Notes: generated by a model from the sequence alone, not told the origin. Positions 7,646 to 15,848 are shown, counted from the stretch's first letter. The stretch: DNA of 26,072 bases from CAZALT01 sp964485515 (GCA_964485515.1 CAZALT010000030.1:1-26072); one strand, 5' to 3'. Program-made: numbers and translations.

Positions 7646-8832
7646 CGGTCGCTACCACGTCGCGCGTCGGCCCAGGCGCTCGACCGGCGGGTCTCGCGAG
7701 GCTCCAGCGTCCCAGCTTCACCGAGGTGGCGCTCGTCGGGCTCGGTGTGGCGTCCACCATGAAGTACGACGTCGGCGGGCTCCGCGTCTCGTATGCGATG
7801 GCCGGGCTGCTCGTCGTCTGTCTGCTGGTGCGCTATTGCCTCAGCGACGACGACGTGGCTTTGCACTCGGGCGGACTGGTGTCCGGATCGATGCTCATCT
7901 TCTGCGGTGGTGTGCTCGCGACCGCGCTCGCCGACGCCGCCGCAATCGTCTACCTCGACGGCGTGAGGGCGGTGTTCGGGGGCATGGTCCTGTCGATCCT
8001 GATCGTGTGGATCGCCTGGAGGCTCGGCTCGGACGTGCGCTACCTGCTGCTGGGCATCGTGATCGGAGCGATCGCAAACCTCGTCAAGATGGTCGTGAAC
8101 CCGGATCCACTCGTCTCGGGCCGGATCGAGGGGATGAACCACCCCAACCAGACCGGTACTGTGTTGGTCCTCGGCATCGTCTTCGCGTGGGCCCTGCGCC
8201 GTGACCTGCCATGGCGCTGGACGCGGTCGACGTTCACCGTGCTCGCCATTTCGGTTGGGCTGATGTACGCGATCTCGTTGACCGGTTCGCGATCTGCCGC
8301 GATCGCGGGTACGGCCGCGCTGCTGTGGTTCCTCATGGTCGTGCGTCGGTCGGCCGGTCATCGACTGCTGTGGATCGTCCTCTCGGGTGTGGTGGTGGTC
8401 GCAATCGCGGCTGCGCTGGCCGCCTCACCGCTGGGGGAACGGTTGCAGAGCGGTGACAGGACCACAGAGTCCTCCGACACCGAGCGCGTCCACGCCTTGG
8501 AAGACCAGCTCGAGCTCGCACGTGAATCGCCGCTGGCCGGCTCGGGGTTCGAATATCGGACATACGCCCACAACGTTCCGTTGCAGGTCCTGAACACCGG
8601 CGGATTCCTTGCCATCGCTGGCTTCATCGTCGTCCTGGTTCCGGTGGTGAAGGCGCTGGCCATGTCTCGCCGCAGCGAGGATCCGGGCACCGCGATCCTC
8701 GGGTGTGCTGTCATCGCCATCATGGTCACCTGGTTGCTCCAGAACACCGCCTTCGATCAGATCATGTGGTTGACGCTCACCGCGGTCGTGGTTCGGGCGC
8801 GGGTGACGGCACCTGCCGAGGTGAGTTCCTGA
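7642..8832 (+). CDS. Wzy/O-antigen-ligase-like polymerase, multi-pass membrane protein
   Basis: This 396-residue protein has about ten hydrophobic segments and the arrangement of the Wzy/WaaL family. The signature is 'SLTGSRSAAIAG' (about 212-223) followed by a periplasmic-type loop with charged residues (about 275-300) and 'ESPLAGSGFEYRTYAHNVPL', in which the conserved H and N of the 'aHN' motif are present, then 'LQVLNTGGFLAIAG'. Members polymerise repeat units or ligate them to an acceptor on the outer face of the membrane. With a Wzz-type kinase and priming transferase in the same cluster, polymerase (Wzy) is the better guess than ligase, but sequence alone cannot separate the two. The GTG start overlaps the upstream stop as GTGA. 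Confidence 0.85.
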   Translation: MTVATTSRVGPGARPAGLARLQRPSFTEVALVGLGVASTMKYDVGGLRVSYAMAGLLVVCLLVRYCLSDDDVALHSGGLVSGSMLIFCGGVLATALADAAAIVYLDGVRAVFGGMVLSILIVWIAWRLGSDVRYLLLGIVIGAIANLVKMVVNPDPLVSGRIEGMNHPNQTGTVLVLGIVFAWALRRDLPWRWTRSTFTVLAISVGLMYAISLTGSRSAAIAGTAALLWFLMVVRRSAGHRLLWIVLSGVVVVAIAAALAASPLGERLQSGDRTTESSDTERVHALEDQLELARESPLAGSGFEYRTYAHNVPLQVLNTGGFLAIAGFIVVLVPVVKALAMSRRSEDPGTAILGCAVIAIMVTWLLQNTAFDQIMWLTLTAVVVRARVTAPAEVSS

Positions 8833-8833
8833 C

Positions 8834-9748
8834 GTGGTCTCACCGAAGAACGACTACTGCGGCCATCGGGCGGTGTTGAACGCCTATCTCGGGTGCCGTC
8901 CCGAGACCGCGTACCAAGGCGTCCTGCAGCATGGATGGAACGACGGACCGGTCGACGAGCGCCGTCGAGTGCCCGGCCTGAACCGAGCCTTCGTGTGGGG
9001 AGAGCGCCATCGCCTGCCCACTGACAAGTACATCCCGATCGGCGCTCCGTTCCTGTACCACTCCGATGTAGAACGGGTACGGTCGGCATCCCCCGACGTC
9101 AGCCGCCTGCTCGCGTTTCCCTACCATGGACACGGCGTCGACCTCGACGAGGTGCACGTCGCCTATGCGCGCTTCCTGAGCGAGAGCGACGCCACCTCGA
9201 TCACGGTCTGCCTCCATCCGTTGGAGTTCAGCAGCCCGATCCGACGGACCTACGAGGTGGCAGGCTTCGAGGTCACGAGCAACGGGCGGCGAAGTGCGCC
9301 GGACTTCCTCGACCGCTTCTTGGCGCTCATGGCAGCCCACGGTGGCGTCACCGCGAACCGGGCGTCCACCGCGTGCTTCTACGCCGCGTTCCTCGGCCGC
9401 CACCTCACCGTTCGAGGTCCACTCGCCCGTTCGGCCGACAACCGCATGGCGTCGGTGGCGTATCGCGATCAGGTGGCTCGCCACGACCGCGAGTTCGGCT
9501 ACCTCGCCGACGGTGTGGACGGTACCGAGGCGATCGCGCTCGGCGAACGCGAGCTGGGCGCGCCCTTCAAACGATCGCGCGAGGAGCTCGCGAGCCTGTT
9601 GGGCACGGATCGGGTTCGACAGGGCGTCCTGCGCACCGTTCGTCGTCTCAACCACATGAAGAACTCGCTGCGACCGGCCCCGAGGCCTTCGGTGCACGCC
9701 CTCGGGCGTGCGGGGGAGTCCGTCGCGAGCCTGCACGTCACCCGATGA
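8834..9748 (+). CDS. Uncharacterised GT-B-like surface-polysaccharide protein
   Basis: I do not recognise the family of this 304-residue soluble protein with confidence. Several elements recall GT-B enzymes of the polysialyltransferase/CDP-glycerol transferase type: 'GVLQHGWNDG' near residue 30, 'FVWGERHR' near 55, 'YIPIGAPFLYH' near 66 (compare the 'GNPR' step of related proteins), 'VCLHPLEF' near 133 (compare 'RPHP') and 'VTANRASTACFYAAFLGRHL' near 175 (compare 'HNSCTTAVEAFALG' in the gene at 18021). The sequential match of four such elements suggests a divergent glycosyl or glycerophosphate transferase. The GTG start lies one base after the previous stop and the 3' end overlaps the FkbM start as ATGA, so it is tightly built into the operon. 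The final 50 residues are basic and probably disordered. Confidence 0.75.
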   Translation: MVSPKNDYCGHRAVLNAYLGCRPETAYQGVLQHGWNDGPVDERRRVPGLNRAFVWGERHRLPTDKYIPIGAPFLYHSDVERVRSASPDVSRLLAFPYHGHGVDLDEVHVAYARFLSESDATSITVCLHPLEFSSPIRRTYEVAGFEVTSNGRRSAPDFLDRFLALMAAHGGVTANRASTACFYAAFLGRHLTVRGPLARSADNRMASVAYRDQVARHDREFGYLADGVDGTEAIALGERELGAPFKRSREELASLLGTDRVRQGVLRTVRRLNHMKNSLRPAPRPSVHALGRAGESVASLHVTR

Positions 9749-10503
9749 TGTCCACAATCACCAAGCTCCTCCAGAAGTTCGTCAAGCTGTCTGTCGTCGC
9801 GCGCACGCCGATGTTCCGTCGCCCTGCCCGACTCGGGGTCGCTGCCGCGATCGAGCACGATGATCTGCTCGCATCGCTCCCTCCGCTCGCGATGGTCATC
9901 GATGTCGGTGCCGACCGCGGGCAGTTCTCGCTGGTCGTGCGACGCCGGCAGCCCAGGAGTCAGATCTTGGCCTTCGAGCCGCGGGCTGAAGCAGCGGAGA
10001 CCTACCGCCGTGCCCTTGCTACGACCAGGCCGGCGCACGGCCAGGTGACGGTGATCGAGCGAGCGCTCTCCGCTCAACCCGGCCAAGCGGATCTGACCGT
10101 GCTCACGAGCGGAGACAGCTCGTCGCTCCTGCGCCCTGCGGCCCGGCTGGGGGAGGTCTACGGGGTCGATACCCGTCCGGTGCAACGACGGTCGGTGATC
10201 GTGTCGACGCTTGCCGAAGAGGTGGAGATCGACTCGACTCGGAGGCCAGTCCTCCTGAAGATCGATGTGCAAGGGGCGGAGCTGGATGTCCTTCGGGGCG
10301 CGATCGACATCCTCGATTCCGTCGACTTCCTCTACCTGGAGGTTTCGTTCGAGGAGCTGTACGAGTCGCAGTCACTGGCACCGGAGGTCATCGATTGGGT
10401 TGTCAGCCGTGGTTTCGTGGTCGATCGAATCGGTTCGGTGAGCCCCAGCATCCGACGTGTCGTCCAGGCAGATGTCCTGTTCTCGCGGCGCGCAGCGCCA
10501 TGA
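9745..10503 (+). CDS. FkbM-family methyltransferase
   Basis: The 252-residue protein is a class I SAM-dependent O-methyltransferase of the FkbM type. The SAM site is 'MVIDVGADRGQFSLVVRR' (about 50-67), followed by an acidic strand end in 'ILAFEPRAEA', and the family signature 'LLKIDVQGAELDVLRGA' is near 170-186. Members methylate hydroxyl groups of polyketides or of sugars; in this cluster a sugar of the surface polymer is the likely target. The start is ATG 9745 or the adjacent ATG 9748; the first overlaps the upstream stop as ATGA. The stop codon begins a palindrome that recurs at 19395. Confidence 0.9.
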   Translation: MMSTITKLLQKFVKLSVVARTPMFRRPARLGVAAAIEHDDLLASLPPLAMVIDVGADRGQFSLVVRRRQPRSQILAFEPRAEAAETYRRALATTRPAHGQVTVIERALSAQPGQADLTVLTSGDSSSLLRPAARLGEVYGVDTRPVQRRSVIVSTLAEEVEIDSTRRPVLLKIDVQGAELDVLRGAIDILDSVDFLYLEVSFEELYESQSLAPEVIDWVVSRGFVVDRIGSVSPSIRRVVQADVLFSRRAAP

Positions 10504-10525
10504 CCGGCCGGCGCTGCGGCCACGG
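10501..10525. repeat. Palindromic element on the FkbM stop codon, copy 1
   Basis: The element starts with the TGA stop: TGACCGGCCG, then GCGCTG, then CGGCC and ACGG. GGCCG (10506-10510) pairs with CGGCC (10517-10521). Copy 2 at 19395-19419 differs by one substitution and two single-base indels. It may help end or stabilise transcripts; there is no T-run. Confidence 0.55.
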
Positions 10526-10538
10526 ACGCGGGTGAGGA

Positions 10539-11831
10539 GTGGCTCTCAACGCGTCGTCCACGCCGCGCCGGATCGTCGTGCACGACTGGATCGGCCATCC
10601 GTTCCAAGCGCAGCTCAGCCGTCGGCTTGCTCTCCACGGACACACGGTGGTGCACATCACGTGCGGACAGACCGTGTCAGGGCACGGGGATCTCAGGCTT
10701 CGTCCCGATGATCCACCAGGCCTCCGGTTCCTCCAGGTGGGTCGTCGCCCCTTCGAGCGCTACAAGCCCATCGGTCGCCTGCTGAGCGAGCTCCGCTACG
10801 GCCGGGAGCTCGTGGCCGTCATCCGGGCGATCGATCCCCAGGTGGTCATCTCGGCGAACACGCCTCTCCTCGCGCAGGCGCAGCTCTGGCTCGTCGGCTA
10901 CCTCGCCGGAGTGACCCGTATCTATTGGATCCAGGACATGCTCGGTCGTGGGGCCCGATCGGTGATCGCGGAGAGGTCGGCCATCCTCGGTCGGACGTTG
11001 GGAGCAGCGCTCGAGCGGCTCGAGGTGAGCCTTCTCCGTTCCTCCGACGCCTTGGTTCCGATCTGTGATGACTTCCTCGTGGTCGGAGGCGTGCGTGACA
11101 CGAGCATGCCGGTCACCGTCATCGAGAACTGGGCGCCCCTCGACGAGATCGGTCCTGAGGAGAAGTCGAACCCCTGGAGCCGTCGGACCGGTCTGGCCGA
11201 TCGGCCGGTCGTTCTGTACTCGGGGACCCTTGGCCTGAAGCACGACCCCGATCACCTGGTGTCGCTGGCGCGAGCGCTCCAGCACGGAGATGTCGCACTA
11301 GTCGTGATCACCGAAGGGCGGGGACGTGACTACCTCGAAGAGGTGCGGCAGTCGTCCAGCCTCGACAACCTGATCCTCCTCGACTTCGTCGACTACAGCG
11401 AGCTCGGATCGGTCCTGGGTGCCGCCGACGTCTGTCTCGTGCTTCTCGAGAGATCGGCGGGGACCTTCAGCGTTCCGTCGAAGGTCCTCACCTACCTGGC
11501 CGCGGGCAAGGCGGTTGTGGGAGCGATTCCACCCGAGAACCTCGCGGCACGGACCATCGAGGCGGCCGACGCGGGAACGGTGGTTCCGGCCGGTGACCAC
11601 GAGGCTTTCGTCAAGGCGGTCCTCGACCTCCTCGACAACCCGGATAAGCGGGCTGCTCGTGCCGCGTCTGCCCGGGCCTATGCCGAAGCGACCTTCGATG
11701 TCGAGGCCATCGGTGAGACCATGGAGGCCGTCATCGCGGCGGCAACACGCTACGCCGACGGGAAGCGAGTGAGTCCTGTGCGTGCGATGCTTCGCCGTGC
11801 GCTCGGCCATGGACCGATCGCACCCTCCTAG
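10539..11831 (+). CDS. WbuB/WcaI-like GT4 glycosyltransferase
   Basis: This 430-residue GT-B enzyme has an N-terminal acceptor domain with 'TRIYWIQDMLGRGARSVI' (about 127-144), a landmark of WbuB/WcaI-like transferases, and a C-terminal donor domain with 'VVLYSGTLGLKHDPDHLVSLARAL', 'EGRGRDYLEE' and 'FSVPSKVLTYLAAGKAVVG', in which the first glutamate of the common E-x7-E pair is replaced, as is usual for this subfamily. It likely adds a sugar to the repeat unit. The GTG start is weakly supported: GAGGA directly abuts it without spacing, and GTG 10578 is an alternative. It lies 35 nt after the FkbM gene. The DUF4012 gene converges on it with only 9 nt between stop codons. Confidence 0.9.
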   Translation: MALNASSTPRRIVVHDWIGHPFQAQLSRRLALHGHTVVHITCGQTVSGHGDLRLRPDDPPGLRFLQVGRRPFERYKPIGRLLSELRYGRELVAVIRAIDPQVVISANTPLLAQAQLWLVGYLAGVTRIYWIQDMLGRGARSVIAERSAILGRTLGAALERLEVSLLRSSDALVPICDDFLVVGGVRDTSMPVTVIENWAPLDEIGPEEKSNPWSRRTGLADRPVVLYSGTLGLKHDPDHLVSLARALQHGDVALVVITEGRGRDYLEEVRQSSSLDNLILLDFVDYSELGSVLGAADVCLVLLERSAGTFSVPSKVLTYLAAGKAVVGAIPPENLAARTIEAADAGTVVPAGDHEAFVKAVLDLLDNPDKRAARAASARAYAEATFDVEAIGETMEAVIAAATRYADGKRVSPVRAMLRRALGHGPIAPS

Positions 11832-11840
11832 TTCTTCTGC

Positions 11841-14141
11841 TCAGTCCGGCTCGAACGTCGTGAGGAACCGAACATCGCCTGTCGTCGGGGTCATCGCCAT
11901 GCCGACCGATCCGTCGGGCCTGCTCGCGAGGTCCGACGACGCGATGACCCATCCGTCAGACCCACTTGTGACGTTCACCGCGAGATCGTCGGGATGGGCC
12001 AGCGGCTGGGAGAGGACCTCGAGGATGTAGTCGGGGCCCGCGGTCACGGCTCCATCGAGCTCGATCGTCAGCGTCGTGCTCGCTCCGGGAGGGATCGTGA
12101 GGATCCCGCCGAAGGTCTTGGCGCCGAGCTCGCGCTGGGACTCGAGCGGCCACGGCACACCGTCGAGCATGGCCGACGACGCAGCCAGGGGCGTGTAGAC
12201 GCTGATGTGCACCTGAGCGGTGCCCGGAGCGAGGTTCGTTGCCGGCCCCGTGACGTAGCTCGGCAGACCCGTTGCCGGGGCCTGGTTTCGAACCTCGATC
12301 GTGACCGTCGACCGGACGCGCCCAGACGCCGGGTCGAAGGATGCGTCGTACGAGATGGACCGGCGCAAGAAGTAGTCGAGCTTGTTGGCCTGGTAGTCCG
12401 CCATGCGGACGGAGAGGAAGTCGGCCCCAGCGGTCGGCTTGAACTCGCCGGTGATGCCCAGGAGATCGGTCATCGTCCGGGCTTCGTCGTCGAAGGGGTA
12501 GAACATCAGGTGCTTGTCGCTGCTCGCGGGGCCGAGCGCCGCTGCCACCGCGGTCGGCCCTGGAAGATCCCGGGTCGTGAGGGCACGGAACGCAGCGTCC
12601 CCCGCGGCTTCGAGAGCGTCGCGGCGGACCTCGGTCTCGTCGTCGAACTCTTCGTACTGGCCGTGAAGGAGGTAGGTCGCGGCGTTGTCAGCCGTGAGGG
12701 GTTGGTCGATCCCCTCCACCTCGACGGGTCCCGTCAGCTTCAGGATCGCCGCTATCGCAAAGGGATCCACCACGATCACGCCATCGATGCGGGTACCTGT
12801 GGCCTGTCCGTAGATCGACGCGGCGAGCTCGGCGGTCGTGGCCATGTCGGGTGAGACGGTCAGGTTCTGGAGGAAGCGGTTCGGTTGGTAGTGGGCGTAG
12901 CGGGCGATGAACTCGTCGGTCCCCTGCAAGGTGACGGTGGACGGATCGACGCCTTGATCGGTCATGAACCGGCCCGTTGAACCGCTCTCCTTCAGCTCCA
13001 CCGTCCCGCCGTCAGCACTCAAGAGCCCGTAGGAGCCTGTGAAACCGCCCAGATTGCGGGTCTCGGCGGGGCTGGTGAACAAGAGGAGGTAGTTCTGCTC
13101 GCCCTCGTCGCCGAGCAGACCCGGCGCCGCGGTGAGGATCGCGTCGGCCGTCTGGAGCTCGTCGCGTGCCGAGCCGAGCTCGTCGAGCAACGCCGAGATC
13201 CCGTCATCGATCGGGGGTAAGAGCCACGCGGAGCGGAGTGCGGCGGCGGGGGCCGATGCCTGGTCGACGGTGGCCAACATCTCACGCACCGGCTCGCGCA
13301 TACGGGTGAGCGCGTCGACGTCGATGGTGCCACCGTCGGCCTTGAGGGATCGATACGGCGCGACCGATGCGATCTTCGCTGCGGCTTGGGTGACCTGACG
13401 CCCTGACGTGGCAGCCGTCGCGAGTGCATCGACTTGCGTGCCGATCACGGGCACGGCCCTCGCGGGCGCCATCCAGATGTTCGTGAGGTCGCGTTCCGCT
13501 TGGGCGAAGTCCTTTGACGCCTCTCGGAGGGTGACAGCAGATCGGGCCGGATCACCAGCGCGCACCTCATCGAGCCCAGTGCGAGATCCATCGACAGCCT
13601 GTTCGAGGGTGGGGCGAGCGATCAGGACCGCGGCGATGGCCGCGATGGTCGCGGCCGCGAGGGCACCCACCGCGATCAGCGCGAACCTCCGCGACTGCTT
13701 CCGGACGAAGCCAGGGCTCTCTTGGTAACCCGTCGCGATCACCGGAGCGACCGCGACGATCGCGACGAGGACCTCGAGTCCAGACATCCCGTGGGAAGGG
13801 AGATGGAGCAGCGTCAGACCTGTCAGCGCTCCGATCGAAGCCCCACTGGGTCGATCGCGACGCGTCGTGAGCGTGTTGACGAGCGAGATCAGCAGAGCGA
13901 GGCAGGCGAGGACTGCCCACCACGATCCGATGGCTGCGGCCGTTGCGATGCCCGACATCCACAGCCAGCTGTTTCGGCGGGCCCGAGAGGACGCCGCGCT
14001 GGCCAATCCCACGAACAGTGCGGCCCAGACGGCGTCGACCCAGCCGATTCCGGTGAAGGCCACATCGTTGGTTGCCGCGGCGACGACCATCGACCCCAGC
14101 ACGATGAGCCGAACCGCGTTGCGGATTGCCGTGCTGCTCAT
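11841..14141 (-). CDS. DUF4012 membrane protein, candidate in polysaccharide assembly
   Basis: From ATG 14141 the protein has 766 residues. The first 175 are strongly hydrophobic, with about five membrane segments (about 10-25, 31-50, 66-90, 105-138, 153-174). A helical region (about 178-345) leads to the DUF4012 core: 'YLLLFTSPAETRNLGGFTGSYG' (351-372 region), 'DGVIVVDPFAIAAILKLTG' (from 453) and 'LTADNAATYLL'. The C-terminal part, about 200 residues, is beta-rich and probably extracytoplasmic. Members often sit in actinobacterial polysaccharide clusters, but no activity is established that I know of. The middle motif resembles LytR-CpsA-Psr proteins in pattern; that is my inference. Reading frame stays open upstream to 15254, but that part runs against another gene and is ignored. 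No Shine-Dalgarno precedes the ATG. Confidence 0.85.
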   Translation of the reverse strand: MSSTAIRNAVRLIVLGSMVVAAATNDVAFTGIGWVDAVWAALFVGLASAASSRARRNSWLWMSGIATAAAIGSWWAVLACLALLISLVNTLTTRRDRPSGASIGALTGLTLLHLPSHGMSGLEVLVAIVAVAPVIATGYQESPGFVRKQSRRFALIAVGALAAATIAAIAAVLIARPTLEQAVDGSRTGLDEVRAGDPARSAVTLREASKDFAQAERDLTNIWMAPARAVPVIGTQVDALATAATSGRQVTQAAAKIASVAPYRSLKADGGTIDVDALTRMREPVREMLATVDQASAPAAALRSAWLLPPIDDGISALLDELGSARDELQTADAILTAAPGLLGDEGEQNYLLLFTSPAETRNLGGFTGSYGLLSADGGTVELKESGSTGRFMTDQGVDPSTVTLQGTDEFIARYAHYQPNRFLQNLTVSPDMATTAELAASIYGQATGTRIDGVIVVDPFAIAAILKLTGPVEVEGIDQPLTADNAATYLLHGQYEEFDDETEVRRDALEAAGDAAFRALTTRDLPGPTAVAAALGPASSDKHLMFYPFDDEARTMTDLLGITGEFKPTAGADFLSVRMADYQANKLDYFLRRSISYDASFDPASGRVRSTVTIEVRNQAPATGLPSYVTGPATNLAPGTAQVHISVYTPLAASSAMLDGVPWPLESQRELGAKTFGGILTIPPGASTTLTIELDGAVTAGPDYILEVLSQPLAHPDDLAVNVTSGSDGWVIASSDLASRPDGSVGMAMTPTTGDVRFLTTFEPD

Positions 14142-14214
14142 GGCCCGAGGATGGACGAGGAGGGGGATGGGTGTGTCGGATCGTCGTTCACAGAGGAAGG
14201 TCGCCAGGGGGTCA

Positions 14215-14254
14215 ACCGACGTGGTGCGGCCCGAGCCGAGCGGGCCACGTCGGT
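14215..14254. promoter_or_regulatory. 10-bp inverted repeat in the divergent control region
   Basis: ACCGACGTGG (14215-14224) and CCACGTCGGT (14245-14254) are perfect complements; the 20-nt middle can form a further CCCG/CGGG pairing. It lies between the divergent DUF4012 and pyruvyl transferase genes. On the minus strand it starts about where transcription from the TACGAT box should begin, so the DUF4012 mRNA would open with this stem-loop; on DNA, arms 30 bp apart could bind a dimeric regulator. The rest of the 345-nt gap (14142-14486) holds the promoters and short ORF listed separately and a purine-rich stretch at 14147-14170. Confidence 0.5.
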
Positions 14255-14262
14255 CCCGTCGC

Positions 14263-14268
14263 ATCGTA
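14263..14268 (-). promoter_or_regulatory. Putative -10 box of the DUF4012 gene
   Basis: Read on the minus strand the hexamer is TACGAT, a good -10. The predicted start is near 14256, giving a leader of about 115 nt that begins with the 10-bp inverted repeat. No clear -35 is seen 16-18 nt upstream. Confidence 0.35.
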
Positions 14269-14387
14269 GCGGGGGGCGCACCCTGCGCCAGGTCACCCTG
14301 ACTTCTGCGAGAACGGGTGCTGTCATGGATGTTCGTCTGGGGGCACGCGGGCCGAGCACGGCGCCGAACGCGCACGAGGCGCCTCGC

Positions 14388-14393
14388 TAGGAT
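14388..14393 (+). promoter_or_regulatory. Putative -10 box for a leaderless mRNA starting at GTG 14401
   Basis: TAGGAT ends 7 nt before a GTG at 14401, the distance expected between a -10 and the transcription start. The transcript would begin on the start codon of a 29-codon ORF that overlaps the pyruvyl transferase start. Confidence 0.4.
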
Positions 14394-14400
14394 GCTCGAC

Positions 14401-14490
14401 GTGCCTCGAAACCGGATCGTCACCGCACGGCGAGCAGTGCAGAAAGCTGACCGATGGTTCCGATCATGGGTCGGTAGCGACGTCGCGTGA
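14401..14490 (+). CDS. Short leaderless ORF (29 aa) coupled to the next gene
   Basis: This ORF starts with GTG 14401 right after a TAGGAT box (an in-frame ATG at 14392 overlaps that box) and ends at TGA 14488-14490, sharing GTGA with the downstream gene. The peptide is basic with two tryptophans ('ADRWFRSWVGSDVA' at the end) and matches nothing I know. The downstream GTG 14487 has no Shine-Dalgarno, so termination-reinitiation from this ORF is a reasonable way to start it. A chance ORF of this length is common in high-GC DNA; the support is the promoter spacing, the overlap and the absent ribosome site together. Confidence 0.35.
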   Translation: MPRNRIVTARRAVQKADRWFRSWVGSDVA

Positions 14491-15848
14491 GGGTCTGCCT
14501 CGTCTCGGACAACCGCGACGTCTCCAACTGGGGCTGTCGGGCGACAAGCTCGAGTCTTGTCGAGACGCTCTCGGGCGAGCACGAAGTCGTGAGCACCATC
14601 GGACGACTCGACGTCACCCGTGGCGTCGGCCTGTTGCCGCTCGGTCCGTTCAGATCGGTGATCCCGAGGCGGGCGACGGCGGCGCTGGAGCGGCGAGCGC
14701 TTCCGGCGATGGCCCGATACGGGAGCGGGCGTCGACGCGGGCGACGTGTCGTTGCAGCAGGACTCAGCGGGCTGGGACACCTGGGCGTGTGCGCGGACTT
14801 CCTCGAGGTCGGGCCCGAGCAGGCCGCCAGGACGATCCGGAACCAGGCGAACAGCGAGCCGTTCTTCAGCAGGGTCCTCGCCGCGATCGACACCGCAGAC
14901 GTTGTGGTCATCAACGGTGAGGGGAGCGCCATCCTGTCGGAACCGCCGCGTCGTGACATCCGCTTCCAGCTCGCGATGATCTACCTCGCGACATCGCTCG
15001 CCAAGCCCGTGCACTTCGTGAACGCCATGGTGTCGGAGGGTCCCGGAGGTGTCCGCGAGCCCACGGTCCGGCGCGAGCTCGCTGATGCGCTGCCCATGTG
15101 CGCGTCGGTCCTGCTGCGTGATCCTGAGTCGGTCGAGCTGCTCGGTGAGCTCGCCCCGGGAGTGCACGCGCGGTTCGTTCCCGATGCGCTGTTCGGCTGG
15201 TCGAGCCGATTCGAAGGTCGGGATGCTGCGAGGTTCCACATAGGCGCGGAGCACATGGCGGTGAACCAGAGCGAGGTGATCGAGCCCACGGAGCCGTACG
15301 TCGTCGTTTCGGGCGGCTCCCTAGCCGGGATGCACTGGGCCGGCGTCATCGAGAATTCGATCCCGGCGTCCCAGATCGTGTCGTCCTACGTCGAGTTGGT
15401 CGACGCGTTGCGTGCGTCGGGTCTTTCCGTGCTCCTCGTCGAGACATGCTCGCGAGATCGTTTCCTCCGAGATGTCGCGCGTCGAACCGGGTCCGGGGTG
15501 GTTCCGGCCGAGCTCGACGTCGCCGACGGATGCGACGTCCTTGCGGCATCAGCGGCGATCATCTCCGGGCGCTATCACCCGTCGATCATGGCGTCGCTGG
15601 GAGGTGCCCCGTTCGTCGGCCTCGAGGGGAACTCCCACAAGATGCGGAGCCTGCGACGCGTCCTCGCCCTCGATAGCGGGGTGCGGGTCTTCGGCGGCGT
15701 CCCGACGAGGGGGGAGATCGCTGAGATCATCGACCACGTGACCGCGCTCATCGCGGCCGATGAGCGTCAGCCGAGAGTGGAGCGCACCCGTCGACTGTCG
15801 ACCTTGGCCCGGACGGGGCTGCTCGATGCGCTCGATGCAGGAGAGTGA
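14487..15848 (+). CDS. Polysaccharide pyruvyl transferase family protein (second copy)
   Basis: This 453-residue protein is about 100 residues longer than the copy at 5376. The opening 'CLVSDNRDVSNWGCRATSSS' replaces the usual 'GNxGD' loop by 'SNWGCRATS', a variant found in large family members. Later come 'VVVINGEGSAIL' (about 132-143), 'FVNAMVSEGPGG', 'VLLRDPESVELLGEL' and the signature 'AAIISGRYHPSIMASLGGAPFVGL', with the conserved R and H, then 'NSHKM'. It probably transfers pyruvyl or acts similarly on a surface glycan. The start is GTG 14487, which lacks a Shine-Dalgarno and overlaps a short upstream ORF. The gene converges on the ABC exporter with a gap of 25 nt and no terminator. Confidence 0.88.
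   Translation: MRVCLVSDNRDVSNWGCRATSSSLVETLSGEHEVVSTIGRLDVTRGVGLLPLGPFRSVIPRRATAALERRALPAMARYGSGRRRGRRVVAAGLSGLGHLGVCADFLEVGPEQAARTIRNQANSEPFFSRVLAAIDTADVVVINGEGSAILSEPPRRDIRFQLAMIYLATSLAKPVHFVNAMVSEGPGGVREPTVRRELADALPMCASVLLRDPESVELLGELAPGVHARFVPDALFGWSSRFEGRDAARFHIGAEHMAVNQSEVIEPTEPYVVVSGGSLAGMHWAGVIENSIPASQIVSSYVELVDALRASGLSVLLVETCSRDRFLRDVARRTGSGVVPAELDVADGCDVLAASAAIISGRYHPSIMASLGGAPFVGLEGNSHKMRSLRRVLALDSGVRVFGGVPTRGEIAEIIDHVTALIAADERQPRVERTRRLSTLARTGLLDALDAGE

Noticed and set aside
14142..15254. Upstream extension of the DUF4012 frame (371 extra codons)
   Set aside because: It runs antisense to a well-supported pyruvyl transferase-like gene and reads as non-coding; the hydrophobic DUF4012 protein starts naturally at ATG 14141.
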